From positions 124,001 to 188,000 of the forward strand of contig NZ_JAJAPX010000005.1 of assembly GCF_020523965.1 (NCBI RefSeq): a stretch of 64,000 nucleotides of DNA, in the 5' to 3' direction. A program made the position numbers and the translations under genes. The first letter of the stretch is position 1. Each line of letters opens with the position of its first letter. Below the pieces are notes generated by a model. The model was not told where the DNA came from. It saw nothing but the letters and a program-made list of their open reading frames with translations, and ran no database searches. Positions 1 to 10,354 of the stretch are shown here, piece by piece. This DNA comes from Neotamlana sargassicola. GTDB lineage: Bacteria; Bacteroidota; Bacteroidia; Flavobacteriales; Flavobacteriaceae.

Positions 1-1515
1 ATCTTCTGTTTTTGAAACCTTTTTAATTTTAAAGTCTAACTTTTTTCTGGTAGTTAAATAGTCGGTAAAAAACCAATCGATATTTTTGTTGGTTTTTGAT
101 TTTATAAAGTCCTCAAAATCCTTTGCAGTTATTGGTTCTAGTTTGTTGTTATTAATGAAATTTTCAATACTATTTTCAACAATATCGCCGTTTACAAAAT
201 CATCTAAATATTTTAGTCCTAATCCTGCTTTGTATTTATTGGCAATGTTGCTGTTAAATTTTAAAAGAGAGTCTTTTTGCATGCTTAAAGGTTGGTCTCT
301 ATTGGTACGTGCCATAAGCATAAAGGCCGTGTTGTATTTGTCGTTAAAATACATATCGGCAGCATGAAAAGTACGAATGCCCCAAATATTTGCAAAATTG
401 CCTAAAAACTTCATGTCGGGGTAAAACTCTTCAACATAAGTTATTAAATAGTAGGTTTGAATACCATCTAGTAACCACTGTTCTTTTCGAGGGTTTATTA
501 ATAAAATGTTTTCTAAATAATTACGAATAGCAACCTTAAGAAGTTTTATTTCGTACTCGAAGCTGTTTGGGTAAGCACGCAAAAAATTAGGTAGAAAATT
601 TAACCCATAAAGCGGGTCTTTGTTATAGTCTATATCGGAAATTAAAAGTCTTTTATGTGGATATTCTCCAAATTTTCTAGTTAAAAATTTGATGATTTTT
701 TCGGTAATTAAAACTTTCTCAATAACCTCTAGGTTTTTATCGGGAAGGTTAGAAACCAAAGCTACATTTCCATCTTGTATGGTGTTGAATGATGATTTTT
801 GAGAAATAAATAGTTTTGAATTAATGCGATTTTTCCCTTCAAGAATTATATTTTGTCCTTTACTCGTTTCTTCAATTTTACTCGTGTCTAGTTCTGAAGT
901 TAAAGTGTAGCCTTTCGGAATAGTAATGCTAAAATTTAAATCGGCTTTGGGTATAAACAAATCGTTTAAATTTTTATTACTGTAATATTGCCAATCGGTA
1001 TTATAAATAGCCGGTGTAATGTACCAATACTTTAAATTAAAATCACCTTGGTTAGTAATACCGTAACTGGTAAATTTGGCGTTAGGAATTTGTACTAAAT
1101 ACTCCAGTTTTAGGTGATAAGCTTCGTTTGGTTTTAAAGGATTGCTAAGTGCTACTTTTACAATATCAGGCTGGTTTTTTAACTCCGTAAAAAATACATT
1201 GGTATTATTTTGCTGTATGGATGTTATTATAGAATATCCGCGGTCTTCGTTTTTTGCTAAATGAAAATCGTTTTTGTATTCTTCGGCAATACGTTTAGCC
1301 AATGGGGTTTTTTTAGATGAAAAACTGTTCGCCCAATTACTTAAGTAAATTGTATCTAACACGGTTGGAGATGTGTTGAAATACGTAATGGTTTGCGAAA
1401 TTTTAATTTGTTTTTCCTGTAAGTTGAAACTAGCCGTCAAATCGATTTTATTTTGGCCAAACGCCGAAAAATATAACGATGAGAGAATAAAACTAATAAA
1501 TAGGTGAATTTTCAA
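1..1515 (-). CDS. M1-peptidase-like exported protein, C-terminal part beyond window
   Basis: The reading frame is open from a TTG at 1515 to the window edge (505 codons seen), so the 3' end is missing. The first 21 residues (MKIHLFISFILSSLYFSAFG, then Q) form a signal peptide. No ATG lies in frame upstream before a stop, and a TAATTTTG promoter box at 1567-1574 supports a start close to 1515. The overall layout resembles the M1 aminopeptidase fold, ending in a segment WLLDGIQTYY that aligns with the WLNEGFATY segment of M1 enzymes. The HExxH zinc motif is absent: the equivalent stretch reads VAIRNYLEN, and the third zinc ligand Glu is Asp. It may therefore be a non-catalytic relative. It lies downstream of the uvrA-LOG pair on the same strand. 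Confidence 0.7.
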   Translation of the reverse strand, partial: MKIHLFISFILSSLYFSAFGQNKIDLTASFNLQEKQIKISQTITYFNTSPTVLDTIYLSNWANSFSSKKTPLAKRIAEEYKNDFHLAKNEDRGYSIITSIQQNNTNVFFTELKNQPDIVKVALSNPLKPNEAYHLKLEYLVQIPNAKFTSYGITNQGDFNLKYWYITPAIYNTDWQYYSNKNLNDLFIPKADLNFSITIPKGYTLTSELDTSKIEETSKGQNIILEGKNRINSKLFISQKSSFNTIQDGNVALVSNLPDKNLEVIEKVLITEKIIKFLTRKFGEYPHKRLLISDIDYNKDPLYGLNFLPNFLRAYPNSFEYEIKLLKVAIRNYLENILLINPRKEQWLLDGIQTYYLITYVEEFYPDMKFLGNFANIWGIRTFHAADMYFNDKYNTAFMLMARTNRDQPLSMQKDSLLKFNSNIANKYKAGLGLKYLDDFVNGDIVENSIENFINNNKLEPITAKDFEDFIKSKTNKNIDWFFTDYLTTRKKLDFKIKKVSKTED

Positions 1516-1566
1516 CTTATAAAAACGATTAAAAGTGAATACATTATTTAAGGCATTGCAATATAG

Positions 1567-1574
1567 CAAAATTA
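1567..1574 (-). promoter_or_regulatory. Putative -7 box (TAATTTTG) for the M1-like gene
   Basis: The minus strand reads TAATTTTG, an exact match to the Bacteroidota -7 consensus TAnnTTTG, about 50 bases before the TTG start at 1515. No clear TTG -33 element was seen at the usual spacing. Confidence 0.4.
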
Positions 1575-1607
1575 GGGTGCTGTTTTGTTTTTATAAAATG
1601 TTAATAA

Positions 1608-2297
1608 TTAAAAATTAGGACTTAAACCGGACTCTTTGTAAAAGTTATCTAAAATAGAAATGACTTCATCTTCGGTATCAACTAAATGAATTAAATCAAG
1701 ATCTTTTGCGCTAATGTTACCAAAACTGTCTAAAAGTGTTTTTTTAATCCAGTCCATAAGGCCTTCCCAAAATTCGGTGCCCACTAAAATAATGGGGAAC
1801 TTTCCGATTTTATGAGTTTGAATAAGCGTAATGGCTTCAAACAATTCATCTAAAGTTCCAAAACCACCAGGCATAACAACAAAACCTTGAGAATATTTTA
1901 CAAACATTACTTTACGTACAAAAAAGTAATCGAAATCTAAATTTTTATCAGAATCTATATAAGGATTGTCGTGTTGCTCGAAAGGTAAATCAATATTTAA
2001 TCCAACCGATGTACCACCGCCTAAATGTGCGCCTTTGTTACCAGCTTCCATAATTCCTGGTCCACCGCCAGTAATTACGCCATAACCAGCTTCGACTATT
2101 TTGTTGGCTACGCTCTCTGCTAGTTTATAGTATTTATGGTCTGGTTTAGTTCTAGCAGAACCAAAGATAGAAACACAAGGTCCTATTTTACTAAGTTTTT
2201 CGTAACCGTTTACAAACTCTCCCATAATTTTAAAAATGGCCCAAGAATCGTTTGTTTTTATTTCATTCCAACCTTTATGGTGTTGTTCTTTTCTCAT
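1608..2297 (-). CDS. LOG-family Rossmann-fold protein (TIGR00730)
   Basis: The 229-residue protein carries the family signature PGGFGTLDE near residue 140 and an upstream GGGPGIMEAGNKGA nucleotide-binding stretch. Family members are 5'-monophosphate phosphoribohydrolases that cleave the base from AMP or cytokinin nucleotides; the real bacterial substrate is often unknown. It lies 27 bases downstream of uvrA on the same strand, so the two are probably co-transcribed. The protein is cytoplasmic, with no signal peptide. The family assignment is firm, the substrate is inference. Confidence 0.9.
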   Translation of the reverse strand: MRKEQHHKGWNEIKTNDSWAIFKIMGEFVNGYEKLSKIGPCVSIFGSARTKPDHKYYKLAESVANKIVEAGYGVITGGGPGIMEAGNKGAHLGGGTSVGLNIDLPFEQHDNPYIDSDKNLDFDYFFVRKVMFVKYSQGFVVMPGGFGTLDELFEAITLIQTHKIGKFPIILVGTEFWEGLMDWIKKTLLDSFGNISAKDLDLIHLVDTEDEVISILDNFYKESGLSPNF

Positions 2298-2324
2298 AAT
2301 ATTTTTTAATCTATTGTATATTAA

Positions 2325-5159
2325 TTAATAGTTTAATTCTTTCTTTAAAAATTTTGCGGTGTAACTTTTGGGGTGTTTTGCAACCTCTTCTGGAGTTCCT
2401 TCAACCACTACTTGTCCACCGCCTTTACCACCTTCGTAGCCAATATCAATAATATGGTCAACGGTTTTAATAACATCTAAATTGTGTTCAATAATTAAGA
2501 CCGTGTTTCCTTTGTCTGCTAATTTATTTAAAACTTGCATTAATACGCGAATATCTTCAAAATGAAGTCCGGTGGTTGGTTCATCTAAAATATAAAAGGT
2601 ATTTCCAGTATCGCGTTTAGAGAGTTCTGTAGCTAATTTAATACGTTGTGCTTCACCACCAGATAAAGTGGTGCTTTGTTGGCCCAATGTAATATAGCCC
2701 AAACCAACATCTTTAATTGTTTTTAATTTTTTAAAGATTTTAGGTATGTGTTCAAAGAAATCTACAGCTTCGTTAATAGTCATGCTTAATACATCACTAA
2801 TATTTTTGCCTTTGTAGCGAATTTCAAGTGTTTCGCGATTAAAGCGCTTGCCTTGGCAAGTTTCGCATTCAACGTAAACGTCTGGTAAAAAATTCATTTC
2901 TATAACGCGTAAGCCACCACCTTGGCAAGTTTCGCATCGTCCGCCTTTAACATTAAAACTAAAACGACCAGGTTTGTAACCACGAATCATGGCTTCGGGT
3001 GTTTTTGCAAAAAGCGCACGTATTTCACTAAAGGTACCCGTATAAGTTGCTGGATTACTTCGTGGTGTTCTTCCAATTGGCGATTGGTTAATATCAATAA
3101 CCTTATCGATATGTTCCAAACCTTTAATGCTTTTGTAAGGCATAGGTTTTTTTACCCCATTAAAGTAATACGCATTTAAAATAGGGTAGAGGGTTTCGTT
3201 TATTAAAGTTGATTTTCCGCTACCAGAAACGCCGGTAACACCAATCATTTTTCCTAACGGAAATTTAACAGATACATTTTTTAAGTTGTTGCCAGTGCAA
3301 CCTTTTAGTTCTAAGAAATTACCGTTGCCTTCACGTCGTTTTTTAGGAACTTCGATCTCTAAAGAGCCATTTAAGTAATCGGCTGTTAGTGTATGATGTG
3401 TTTTTAGTTCTTTCGGAGTTCCTAAACTAATAATTTCGCCTCCGTGTTTTCCTGCTTTAGGGCCAATATCTACTACAAAATCGGCACGCTCAATCATGTC
3501 TTTATCATGTTCTACTACTAAAACAGAGTTACCTATGTCGCGTAATGACACTAATGAATTAATGAGTTTTTCATTATCGCGTTGGTGTAAACCTATACTT
3601 GGTTCATCTAAAATATATAAAACTCCAACTAATTGCGATCCAATTTGTGTTGCCAAACGAATACGTTGTGCTTCACCACCAGATAAGGTTTTGCTACTTC
3701 GGTTTAGTGATAAATAGTTTAAACCTACATCTAATAAAAACTGTAATCGAGCTTTTATTTCTTTTACAACTTCTTCAGCAATTTTTAATTGTTTTTTAGA
3801 AAGATGTTTGTCTAAATCATTAAACCAATCTGCTAAATCAACAATATCGGTATTTGCTAATTCGGCAATATTTTTACCGTTTAGCTTAAAGTAAAGCGAT
3901 TCTTTTTTTAACCGAGAGCCTTCACAAACAGGACATTCAACTTTATCCATGTACTCTTTAGCCCAACGTTTTAGTGAAGTAGATTCGGCTGTTTTGTATT
4001 GGTTTTCAATAAAATTAGCAACGCCTTCAAAATCTATTTTATAATCTCGGGTAACACCAAGTGTTTTGCTTTCAACAGAAAATTTTTCGTTACCACCGTA
4101 TAAAATCATTTGTTTCGCTTCTTCAGGAATATCCTTGTAAGCATCGGTTAACTTAAAATCGAAGCGTTGTGCAATAGTTTCAAACTGCTTAAAAATCCAG
4201 CTCTTTTTTTCGGCGCCATGTGGAGCTAAAGCCCCATTATTAATTGATAACGTTGGATCTGGAACAATTTTATTTTCATTAACTTGATATAAAGTACCAA
4301 TACCATTACAGTTACTACATGCACCTTTTGGTGAGTTAAACGAGAAATTATTAGGTTCTGGGTTTGGGTATGAAATTCCAGAAGTAGGGCACATTAAGTT
4401 TCTACTAAAATAACGTGCTTCTTGCGTGTCTTGATCTATTACTAAAAGTACATCGTCGCCATGATACATGGCTGTGTTTATGGTTTCGGTAAGTCTTTTG
4501 TCGTTATCTACGGAATCATCAACCTTTAATCTGTCAATAACAATTTCAATATCGTGAGTTTTGTACCTATCGAGCTTCATGCCACGAGTAATATCGACAA
4601 TATTACCATCAGTTCTAACTTTTACAAAACCTTGTTTGGCAATTTGCTCGAACAATTCACGGTAATGCCCTTTTCTAGATCGAATTACAGGAGCTAAAAT
4701 ATTAATGCGTTTACCATTAAAATCTTTTATAATGAGTTCTTTAATTTGCTCGTCGCTGTAGCTAATCATTTTTTCGCCGGTGTTGTAGCTATAAGCATCA
4801 CTGGCACGAGCAAAAAGTAGTCGTAAAAAATCGTATATTTCTGTAATAGTTCCAACGGTAGATCGTGGCGATTTACTCGTTGTTTTTTGTTCTATGGCAA
4901 TAACAGGTGAGAGGCCATCAATTTTATCAACATCTGGTCGTTCTAAACCACCTAAAAATTGTCTGGCATAAGCCGAAAAGGTTTCAATGTAACGGCGTTG
5001 TCCTTCAGCATAAATAGTATCGAAAGCTAGAGACGATTTTCCACTACCCGATAAACCTGTAATAACTACAAGTTTTTCACGTGGAATAGACACATCTATA
5101 TTTTTAAGATTGTGTACTCGTGCTCCTTTTACTTCAATAAATTCTTCGAAATTGCTCAT
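2325..5159 (-). CDS. uvrA: Excinuclease ABC subunit A
   Basis: At 944 residues this is full-length UvrA, the damage-sensing ATPase of nucleotide excision repair, which loads UvrB on DNA. Two ABC ATPase modules are present: Walker [15 protein letters not shown] near residue 35 and [13 protein letters not shown] near residue 650, each followed by a signature LSGGEAQRI. Zinc-binding Cys pairs are visible as CSNCNGIGT and [16 protein letters not shown]. The start at [10 protein letters not shown] gives the normal family N-terminus. No additional domain or disruption was seen. Confidence 0.97.
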   Translation of the reverse strand: MSNFEEFIEVKGARVHNLKNIDVSIPREKLVVITGLSGSGKSSLAFDTIYAEGQRRYIETFSAYARQFLGGLERPDVDKIDGLSPVIAIEQKTTSKSPRSTVGTITEIYDFLRLLFARASDAYSYNTGEKMISYSDEQIKELIIKDFNGKRINILAPVIRSRKGHYRELFEQIAKQGFVKVRTDGNIVDITRGMKLDRYKTHDIEIVIDRLKVDDSVDNDKRLTETINTAMYHGDDVLLVIDQDTQEARYFSRNLMCPTSGISYPNPEPNNFSFNSPKGACSNCNGIGTLYQVNENKIVPDPTLSINNGALAPHGAEKKSWIFKQFETIAQRFDFKLTDAYKDIPEEAKQMILYGGNEKFSVESKTLGVTRDYKIDFEGVANFIENQYKTAESTSLKRWAKEYMDKVECPVCEGSRLKKESLYFKLNGKNIAELANTDIVDLADWFNDLDKHLSKKQLKIAEEVVKEIKARLQFLLDVGLNYLSLNRSSKTLSGGEAQRIRLATQIGSQLVGVLYILDEPSIGLHQRDNEKLINSLVSLRDIGNSVLVVEHDKDMIERADFVVDIGPKAGKHGGEIISLGTPKELKTHHTLTADYLNGSLEIEVPKKRREGNGNFLELKGCTGNNLKNVSVKFPLGKMIGVTGVSGSGKSTLINETLYPILNAYYFNGVKKPMPYKSIKGLEHIDKVIDINQSPIGRTPRSNPATYTGTFSEIRALFAKTPEAMIRGYKPGRFSFNVKGGRCETCQGGGLRVIEMNFLPDVYVECETCQGKRFNRETLEIRYKGKNISDVLSMTINEAVDFFEHIPKIFKKLKTIKDVGLGYITLGQQSTTLSGGEAQRIKLATELSKRDTGNTFYILDEPTTGLHFEDIRVLMQVLNKLADKGNTVLIIEHNLDVIKTVDHIIDIGYEGGKGGGQVVVEGTPEEVAKHPKSYTAKFLKKELNY

Positions 5160-5256
5160 AAATTACAAAACTGCTAATTTACAACTTTAGTTGTTAATTT
5201 CTTGTGAAGTTTTAGGTTGTATTTCTTATACTTGTAAACAACTAAAAATTATATAA

Positions 5257-5781
5257 ATGAAATTATTAGGAATTGGATCTAGGATAAATCATGCCGAATT
5301 TGGTAAAGGTGTAGTTACTAATGTTACCTCGCAACATTACTGGGTTACTTTTATTGAAAATGGATTGGAAACTATTGATTTGGATAGTGATTTTGAGGTT
5401 ATTGAAGCGGCTCAAGATGAAGTTGATACCGTTAGTTTTTATGATGTAGAAACTAGTTTGGTTAAAATTTTAAAAAAATGGAGCGATGCTAGCGAAGTTG
5501 TGCCTATTGCAGATAAGTACAAAGGTGGAACTTTAATTTTACAACCAGCTGATGAAAACTTGAAGCCATACGAGCTGCCTATTGATAAGTTTTTTCATAA
5601 AATTACCATGGTAAGAGATCGTTTGCGAGTTATGGAACAGCGTATAAATTCTAGCGATTTAGATGCGCAACAAAAAATAGATTTACAGCAATATTTAACT
5701 AGAATTTACGGCAGTTTAACTAGTTTTAATGTGCTTTTTAAATCGGATAGCCATAAGTTTGTTGGTCAAAAAAGTAAATAA
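5257..5781 (+). CDS. Conserved hypothetical protein with SH3-like N-terminus
   Basis: This 174-residue cytoplasmic protein is divergent from uvrA. The first 50 residues contain GSRINHAEFGKGVV followed by short beta strands, the pattern of small SH3-like or CarD/UvrD-tail beta modules that bind protein partners. The rest is predicted helical and rich in charged residues. I recognise it only as a conserved protein of Bacteroidota. No catalytic motif is visible, so no reaction is proposed. Confidence 0.75.
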   Translation: MKLLGIGSRINHAEFGKGVVTNVTSQHYWVTFIENGLETIDLDSDFEVIEAAQDEVDTVSFYDVETSLVKILKKWSDASEVVPIADKYKGGTLILQPADENLKPYELPIDKFFHKITMVRDRLRVMEQRINSSDLDAQQKIDLQQYLTRIYGSLTSFNVLFKSDSHKFVGQKSK

Positions 5782-5784
5782 GTT

Positions 5785-6507
5785 TTAATTAAAAGTACGA
5801 ATATCGTCTAGCTCCAGGCCCAAAACTAATAATTTGTGAAACGTTGGTAATTCTGCGCCTGTTTCAGTGGTTTTCCAATCGCTCCAAGAAGCTTCTAAAC
5901 CTTTAATTGGTAATATCGAAGCCCAAATTTTAAAGGCTTTTGGTTTACCGTTTTCATCAAAAATCCATAGGTAAGAATCTCCCGGAGTGCTGCCACCGGA
6001 AGTATAAGATACTAACAAGGCGTCACCATTAGTTTCAGTCTTTACCAAGCGTCGTTCAACACCATCGTCGAACACTTTAAATGGTGCCACAAGCCAAAAA
6101 GAGTCGTTGTTAAACAGAGTGGTTGCTTTTTTTATAAGTTTGGTGGCATTTTCTCCAGATTGCGGTATGTTGTTTGTATAAGCTTTACTCTTGCTTAAAT
6201 TATTAAAGTTTAAAATAACTTTATTGTTGCGCCAAAATACATCACATATATTATTTTTTTTATCCCAGTTAAAGTGGTGTCTTTTTTTAAAAGTCCACTC
6301 AATATAATCGGTATTTTTATAGGCTTGGTAGTTTAAGGTTTTAAGCATTTTTGTTGCCAAGGCATCGGCTTGTTTTCCTTGTTTTCCAGCGGGCAAATCT
6401 TCATTGTATTTAAAGAACAAAAAACCAAAAAACAATAAACTAGGTAAGGTTAAAAAAACGATTACCCCAACTACTATTTTAAATGTTTTTTTTATTTTTT
6501 TAGACAT
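5785..6507 (-). CDS. Membrane-anchored hypothetical protein
   Basis: The 240-residue protein has a short basic N-terminus followed by one hydrophobic segment (about residues 10-32), so it is probably anchored with its main domain outside the inner membrane. The body holds a conserved-looking ADALATKMLKTLNY stretch after the anchor, a tryptophan-rich core (WTFKKRHHFNW) and a serine/glycine turn near SYTSGGSTPGDSY. It converges on the gene at 5257 with only three bases between the stop codons. Function is unknown. Confidence 0.75.
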   Translation of the reverse strand: MSKKIKKTFKIVVGVIVFLTLPSLLFFGFLFFKYNEDLPAGKQGKQADALATKMLKTLNYQAYKNTDYIEWTFKKRHHFNWDKKNNICDVFWRNNKVILNFNNLSKSKAYTNNIPQSGENATKLIKKATTLFNNDSFWLVAPFKVFDDGVERRLVKTETNGDALLVSYTSGGSTPGDSYLWIFDENGKPKAFKIWASILPIKGLEASWSDWKTTETGAELPTFHKLLVLGLELDDIRTFN

Positions 6508-6565
6508 TAAATAATTAAATCTGCTCTAAAGTATTAAACGATAATTTTAAGTAAAAAAAATGAGA

Positions 6566-8257
6566 TTAAAATCCGACGGCTGTATCGTCACCTCGATAAT
6601 CTGCACCAGCCTCGTAAGTTTTATCGTTTAAAACCAAAATAGCATCAACTTTACCTAAAATAGGAGAGCGATTTTCGTTAATTGAATATCCTAAACTTTC
6701 TAGTTGACTTTTTAAAGGTTCATTAAAACCATTTTTTTCAAGTCTAATTTCGTCTGGTAACCATTGGTGATGAAACCTTGGCGCGTTAACAGCCTCCTGC
6801 ATAGTCATGCCAAATTCATGTACATTTAAAATAGTTTGTAATACCGATGTTATAATAGTAGAACCACCAGGTGTACCAACAACCATATATAATTCGCCAT
6901 TTTTTTCAACAATTGTAGGTGTCATGGCGCTAAGCATACGTTTTTGCGGAGCAATACTATTGGCTTCGGCTCCAATTAAACCAAACATGTTTGGTTCACC
7001 AGGTTTACTACTAAAATCGTCCATTTCATTGTTTAAAAAGAAACCTAATTCTTGGCAGTATAATTTCGAACCATAGGCGCCATTAATTGTTGTTGTAACA
7101 GCTACAGCATTTCCAAATTGATCTACAATAGAATAGTGGGTGGTTTCATCACTCTCCATAACTTCAATGTTGCCATAAGATACATCATTCGATAAAGTCG
7201 CTTTTTTAAATGAAAAGTTAGACATTCTGTTATTTAAGTACGATTCGTCTATTAATGAATCTATCGGGATATTAACAAAATCTGGATCGCCTAAGTAATG
7301 ACTTCTGTCGGCGTAAGTACGTCTTTCGGCTTCGGTAATTACTTGCATTGTTTTTAGCGAGTTATGGCCGTATTCGCGTAGGTTAAATGGTTCAATCATT
7401 TTCATTATTTGTGCCAAACACACACCACCACTTGAAGGTGGTGCAATAGAAATTACTTTTAAATCGTCGTAGTTAAAGGTAATTGGTTTACGCCATTTGG
7501 CTTCGTACAGCGCTAAGTCTTCTTCGGTAATAATTCCGCCATTATCTTGAATAAATTTGGCTAAAGTTTTGGCAGTATCATCTTTGTAAAACTCATCACG
7601 ACCACCAATCATTATACGCTCCAGGGTTTGGGCTAATTCCGGATATTTTATGGTATCGTTTTGTTTCCAAGGCTTATCTAAAATTATAGAATCTTTATTT
7701 GCTCTTTTAAATAAAGGTTGATATTTTTTAATTCGAATTTCTTGTTTGTGGGTAACAATTACGCCATTTTTAGCTAAATCAATTACAGGCTGTAAAATGG
7801 TTTCAATAGGTAGCGAGCCAAGTTTTCTATGTACTTCAAAAACACCTGCAACTGTACCTGGTACACCAACTGCCATAGCTCCAAGGGTGCTTTTTTCTGG
7901 AATTATATTACCCAAACTATCTAAATACATGTTTTTTGTAGCAGCAAGCGGTGCTTTTTCACGGTAGTCGAGTGCGCCAATATCACCGTTAGCTTTTCTG
8001 TATACCATAAATCCTCCACCACCTAGATTTCCTGCGTATGGGTAAGCTACAGCAAGCGCGAGTTCTGTGGCAACCATGGCATCAAAAGCATTACCGCCTT
8101 GTTTTAAAATATCACTTCCAATTTTTGAAGCTTCAACGCGTGCCGTTACTACCATTGCATTTTTAGCAACCAAGCCCCTTGTAGACGTTTTAAAAGGAAT
8201 GGTTTCTTTGCAAGAGTAAATTGTAATAATTGTAAAAAGGCAAATAAAATACTTCAT
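6566..8257 (-). CDS. ggt: Gamma-glutamyltransferase, predicted lipoprotein
   Basis: The 563-residue protein is an Ntn-hydrolase of the gamma-glutamyltranspeptidase family, which hydrolyses glutathione and transfers the gamma-glutamyl group. The autocleavage site is at ETTHYSIVD, where Thr372 becomes the N-terminal nucleophile of the small subunit. The oxyanion/loop motif GTPGGSTI follows near residue 470. The N-terminus ends in the lipobox TIYSC (Cys16), so export and lipid anchoring in the periplasm or outer membrane is likely. Its ATG overlaps the stop of the upstream ACP phosphodiesterase gene by four bases (ATGA), which indicates co-transcription. Confidence 0.93.
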   Translation of the reverse strand: MKYFICLFTIITIYSCKETIPFKTSTRGLVAKNAMVVTARVEASKIGSDILKQGGNAFDAMVATELALAVAYPYAGNLGGGGFMVYRKANGDIGALDYREKAPLAATKNMYLDSLGNIIPEKSTLGAMAVGVPGTVAGVFEVHRKLGSLPIETILQPVIDLAKNGVIVTHKQEIRIKKYQPLFKRANKDSIILDKPWKQNDTIKYPELAQTLERIMIGGRDEFYKDDTAKTLAKFIQDNGGIITEEDLALYEAKWRKPITFNYDDLKVISIAPPSSGGVCLAQIMKMIEPFNLREYGHNSLKTMQVITEAERRTYADRSHYLGDPDFVNIPIDSLIDESYLNNRMSNFSFKKATLSNDVSYGNIEVMESDETTHYSIVDQFGNAVAVTTTINGAYGSKLYCQELGFFLNNEMDDFSSKPGEPNMFGLIGAEANSIAPQKRMLSAMTPTIVEKNGELYMVVGTPGGSTIITSVLQTILNVHEFGMTMQEAVNAPRFHHQWLPDEIRLEKNGFNEPLKSQLESLGYSINENRSPILGKVDAILVLNDKTYEAGADYRGDDTAVGF

Positions 8258-8853
8258 ATAATGGTTTGGTTTAATTCGATTAACTTTTCTTTAGATGATT
8301 GACGTAAATCTTCAAAAAAAGTAGTGAACTCAGTTTCAAAATCTTCATAAAACTCCTCAAGTTCTTTTACAGCTTCGTTCATTCCCGAACGATTTTGAGT
8401 GCGTTTATTCATGCCATTTAGTACAAGAGAAATTCCTTCAATACTGGCGTAACTTAGCAGCCAATTGTCAGAAATCATATGAGGCATCATTTTTTGTATA
8501 TGACTTGGCAAAATATTATGGTGCGCTTTTAGGGAATTGTAAAAGTTGTCTACATAATTTGCTAAAGGTTGTTTAGCGTAGTTGGCCCAGTTTTTGGCTA
8601 AAAAGTGATCGTATAAAATATCTACAATAATCCCAGAATAGTGCCCATATTTTTTATGAAGCCTTTTGGTACTTTGTCTAACCACTGGATGCGCATCTGT
8701 AAATGTATCGATGTGTCGGTGCAATAGAATTCCAATTTTAAGGTCGCGTTGGTATTTTTTATAACTTTTGCCTTTAATACCGTCGGCTATAAAATTACCA
8801 ATAGTAACGAGTTGGTTTTCTCCAGAAAGATAAATATGAGCCAAGTAATTCAT
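8254..8853 (-). CDS. acpH: Acyl carrier protein phosphodiesterase
   Basis: The 199-residue protein matches AcpH, which removes the 4'-phosphopantetheine arm from acyl carrier protein. Family landmarks are the opening MNYLAHIYLSG, the metal-binding GNFIADGIKG and RHIDTFTDAHP segments, and DILYDHFLAKNW. These supply the His and Asp residues of the HD-like active site. It is first in a two-gene unit with ggt, the genes overlapping by four bases. Confidence 0.88.
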   Translation of the reverse strand: MNYLAHIYLSGENQLVTIGNFIADGIKGKSYKKYQRDLKIGILLHRHIDTFTDAHPVVRQSTKRLHKKYGHYSGIIVDILYDHFLAKNWANYAKQPLANYVDNFYNSLKAHHNILPSHIQKMMPHMISDNWLLSYASIEGISLVLNGMNKRTQNRSGMNEAVKELEEFYEDFETEFTTFFEDLRQSSKEKLIELNQTII

Positions 8854-8900
8854 TTTGGAAATTTACAAATTCCTTAGTAAAGTTTCCGCTTTTGAAATAC

Positions 8901-8908
8901 TATATTTG
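8901..8908 (+). promoter_or_regulatory. -7 promoter box for glmM (TATATTTG)
   Basis: TATATTTG matches TAnnTTTG exactly and lies about 23 bases upstream of the ATG at 8931. It falls inside the apparent upstream extension of the glmM frame, which argues that translation starts at 8931 and not at the TTG-started frame at 8892. Confidence 0.5.
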
Positions 8909-8930
8909 TGAACAACTAATTAAAATATTT

Positions 8931-10319
8931 ATGACATTAATAAAATCTATTTCAGGTATTAGAGGAACTATTGGAGGACAAGTTGGAGATAATTTAACAC
9001 CAATTGATGCTGTGAAATTCGCTTCGGCCTATGGGGTTTGGGTGAAACAACAACGCCAAAAAGATAACTACAAAGTGGTTGTTGGTCGTGACGCTAGAAT
9101 TTCTGGAAAAATGATTCAAAATTTAGTAATGAATACATTAATTGGCCTTGGGATAGATGTGGTTGATGTTGGACTTTCTACAACACCAACAGTTGAGGTT
9201 GCTGTACCTATGGAACACGCCGATGGTGGTATAATTTTAACAGCAAGCCATAACCCAAAGCAATGGAATGCTTTAAAGTTATTAAATAGTAAGGGCGAGT
9301 TTGTTGATGCTAAATCGGGTGCAGAAATTTTAGAAATAGCAGAAAGCAATTCTATAGATTTTGCCGATGTGGATAGTTTAGGGGTAATTACTAAAAATAA
9401 GGCCTACATAGATTTGCATATTATTGAAGTGCTAGATTTAGATTTAGTAAACGTGAAAGCAATAGAGGAGGCAAATTTTACAGTTGTTTTTGATGGTGTA
9501 AATTCTACTGGAGGCATTGCTATTCCTTTACTTTTAGAGCGTTTAGGTGTAAATGTTATAAAATTATATTGCGAACCGAACGGGCATTTTCCGCATAATC
9601 CTGAACCTTTAAAAGAACATTTAACCGATTTGTCTGAAGCTGTAAAAAAACACAATGCCGATTTTGGAATTGTTGTAGACCCAGATGTGGACAGATTAGC
9701 CTTTATGGATGAAAATGGAGAAATGTTTGGCGAAGAATATACATTAGTGGCTTGTGCGGATTATGTTTTGAGTCACACACCTGGAAATACCGTAAGTAAC
9801 ATGAGTTCTACCAGAGCCTTGCGCGATGTAACCGAAAAACATGGCGGGACTTATGAAGCTAGCGCAGTTGGCGAGGTAAATGTAGTGCAACTTATGAAGA
9901 AAAATAAAGTAGTTATAGGTGGCGAAGGTAATGGTGGTATTATTTATCCAGATGCGCATTACGGTAGAGATGCCTTAGTTGGGGTTGCTTTATTTTTAAG
10001 TCTGTTAGCAGAGAAGAAAATGTCGGTTAGTGCGCTTAAAAAAACATATCCAAGTTATTTTATGAGTAAAAAGAAAATAGAATTAACGCCAGAATTAAAT
10101 GTTGATGCTATTTTAAAAGAAATAGAAAACCGGTATAAACATGAGCAGCTTACCACGATTGATGGTGTGAAAATTGATTTTCCAGATAATTGGGTGCATT
10201 TACGTAAAAGTAACACCGAACCTATTATTAGAATTTATACCGAAGCCAAAACACAAGAAATTGCCGATGGTTTAGCCGATAAATTTATAAAAGAACTGGG
10301 TAAAATAGCTGAAGCTTAA
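8931..10319 (+). CDS. glmM: Phosphoglucosamine mutase
   Basis: The 462-residue phosphohexomutase converts glucosamine-6-phosphate to glucosamine-1-phosphate for peptidoglycan and lipopolysaccharide. It shows all four family motifs: phosphoserine loop TASHNP (Ser106), magnesium site DPDVDR, sugar-binding GEGNGGI and the C-terminal phosphate-binding RKSNTEPIIR. The frame is open to a TTG at 8892, but the family N-terminus begins MTLIKSISGIRG at 8931 and a -7 box lies inside the extension, so 8931 is chosen. Phosphomannomutase activity is an alternative within the same family. Confidence 0.9.
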   Translation: MTLIKSISGIRGTIGGQVGDNLTPIDAVKFASAYGVWVKQQRQKDNYKVVVGRDARISGKMIQNLVMNTLIGLGIDVVDVGLSTTPTVEVAVPMEHADGGIILTASHNPKQWNALKLLNSKGEFVDAKSGAEILEIAESNSIDFADVDSLGVITKNKAYIDLHIIEVLDLDLVNVKAIEEANFTVVFDGVNSTGGIAIPLLLERLGVNVIKLYCEPNGHFPHNPEPLKEHLTDLSEAVKKHNADFGIVVDPDVDRLAFMDENGEMFGEEYTLVACADYVLSHTPGNTVSNMSSTRALRDVTEKHGGTYEASAVGEVNVVQLMKKNKVVIGGEGNGGIIYPDAHYGRDALVGVALFLSLLAEKKMSVSALKKTYPSYFMSKKKIELTPELNVDAILKEIENRYKHEQLTTIDGVKIDFPDNWVHLRKSNTEPIIRIYTEAKTQEIADGLADKFIKELGKIAEA

Positions 10320-10354
10320 AATAACCCTATAGTTTAAAATATAAGGTATAGGTC

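Noticed and set aside
86-367. Open frame of 93 codons on the plus strand
   Set aside because: It is antisense to the M1-like gene, whose minus-strand frame is open over the whole region with a signal peptide and protein-like composition.
6355-6400. PAGKQGKQA stretch in the hypothetical protein at 5785, similar to known mobile peptide repeats in Bacteroidota
   Set aside because: The surrounding sequence reads as a continuous protein and no second nucleotide copy was seen in the window.
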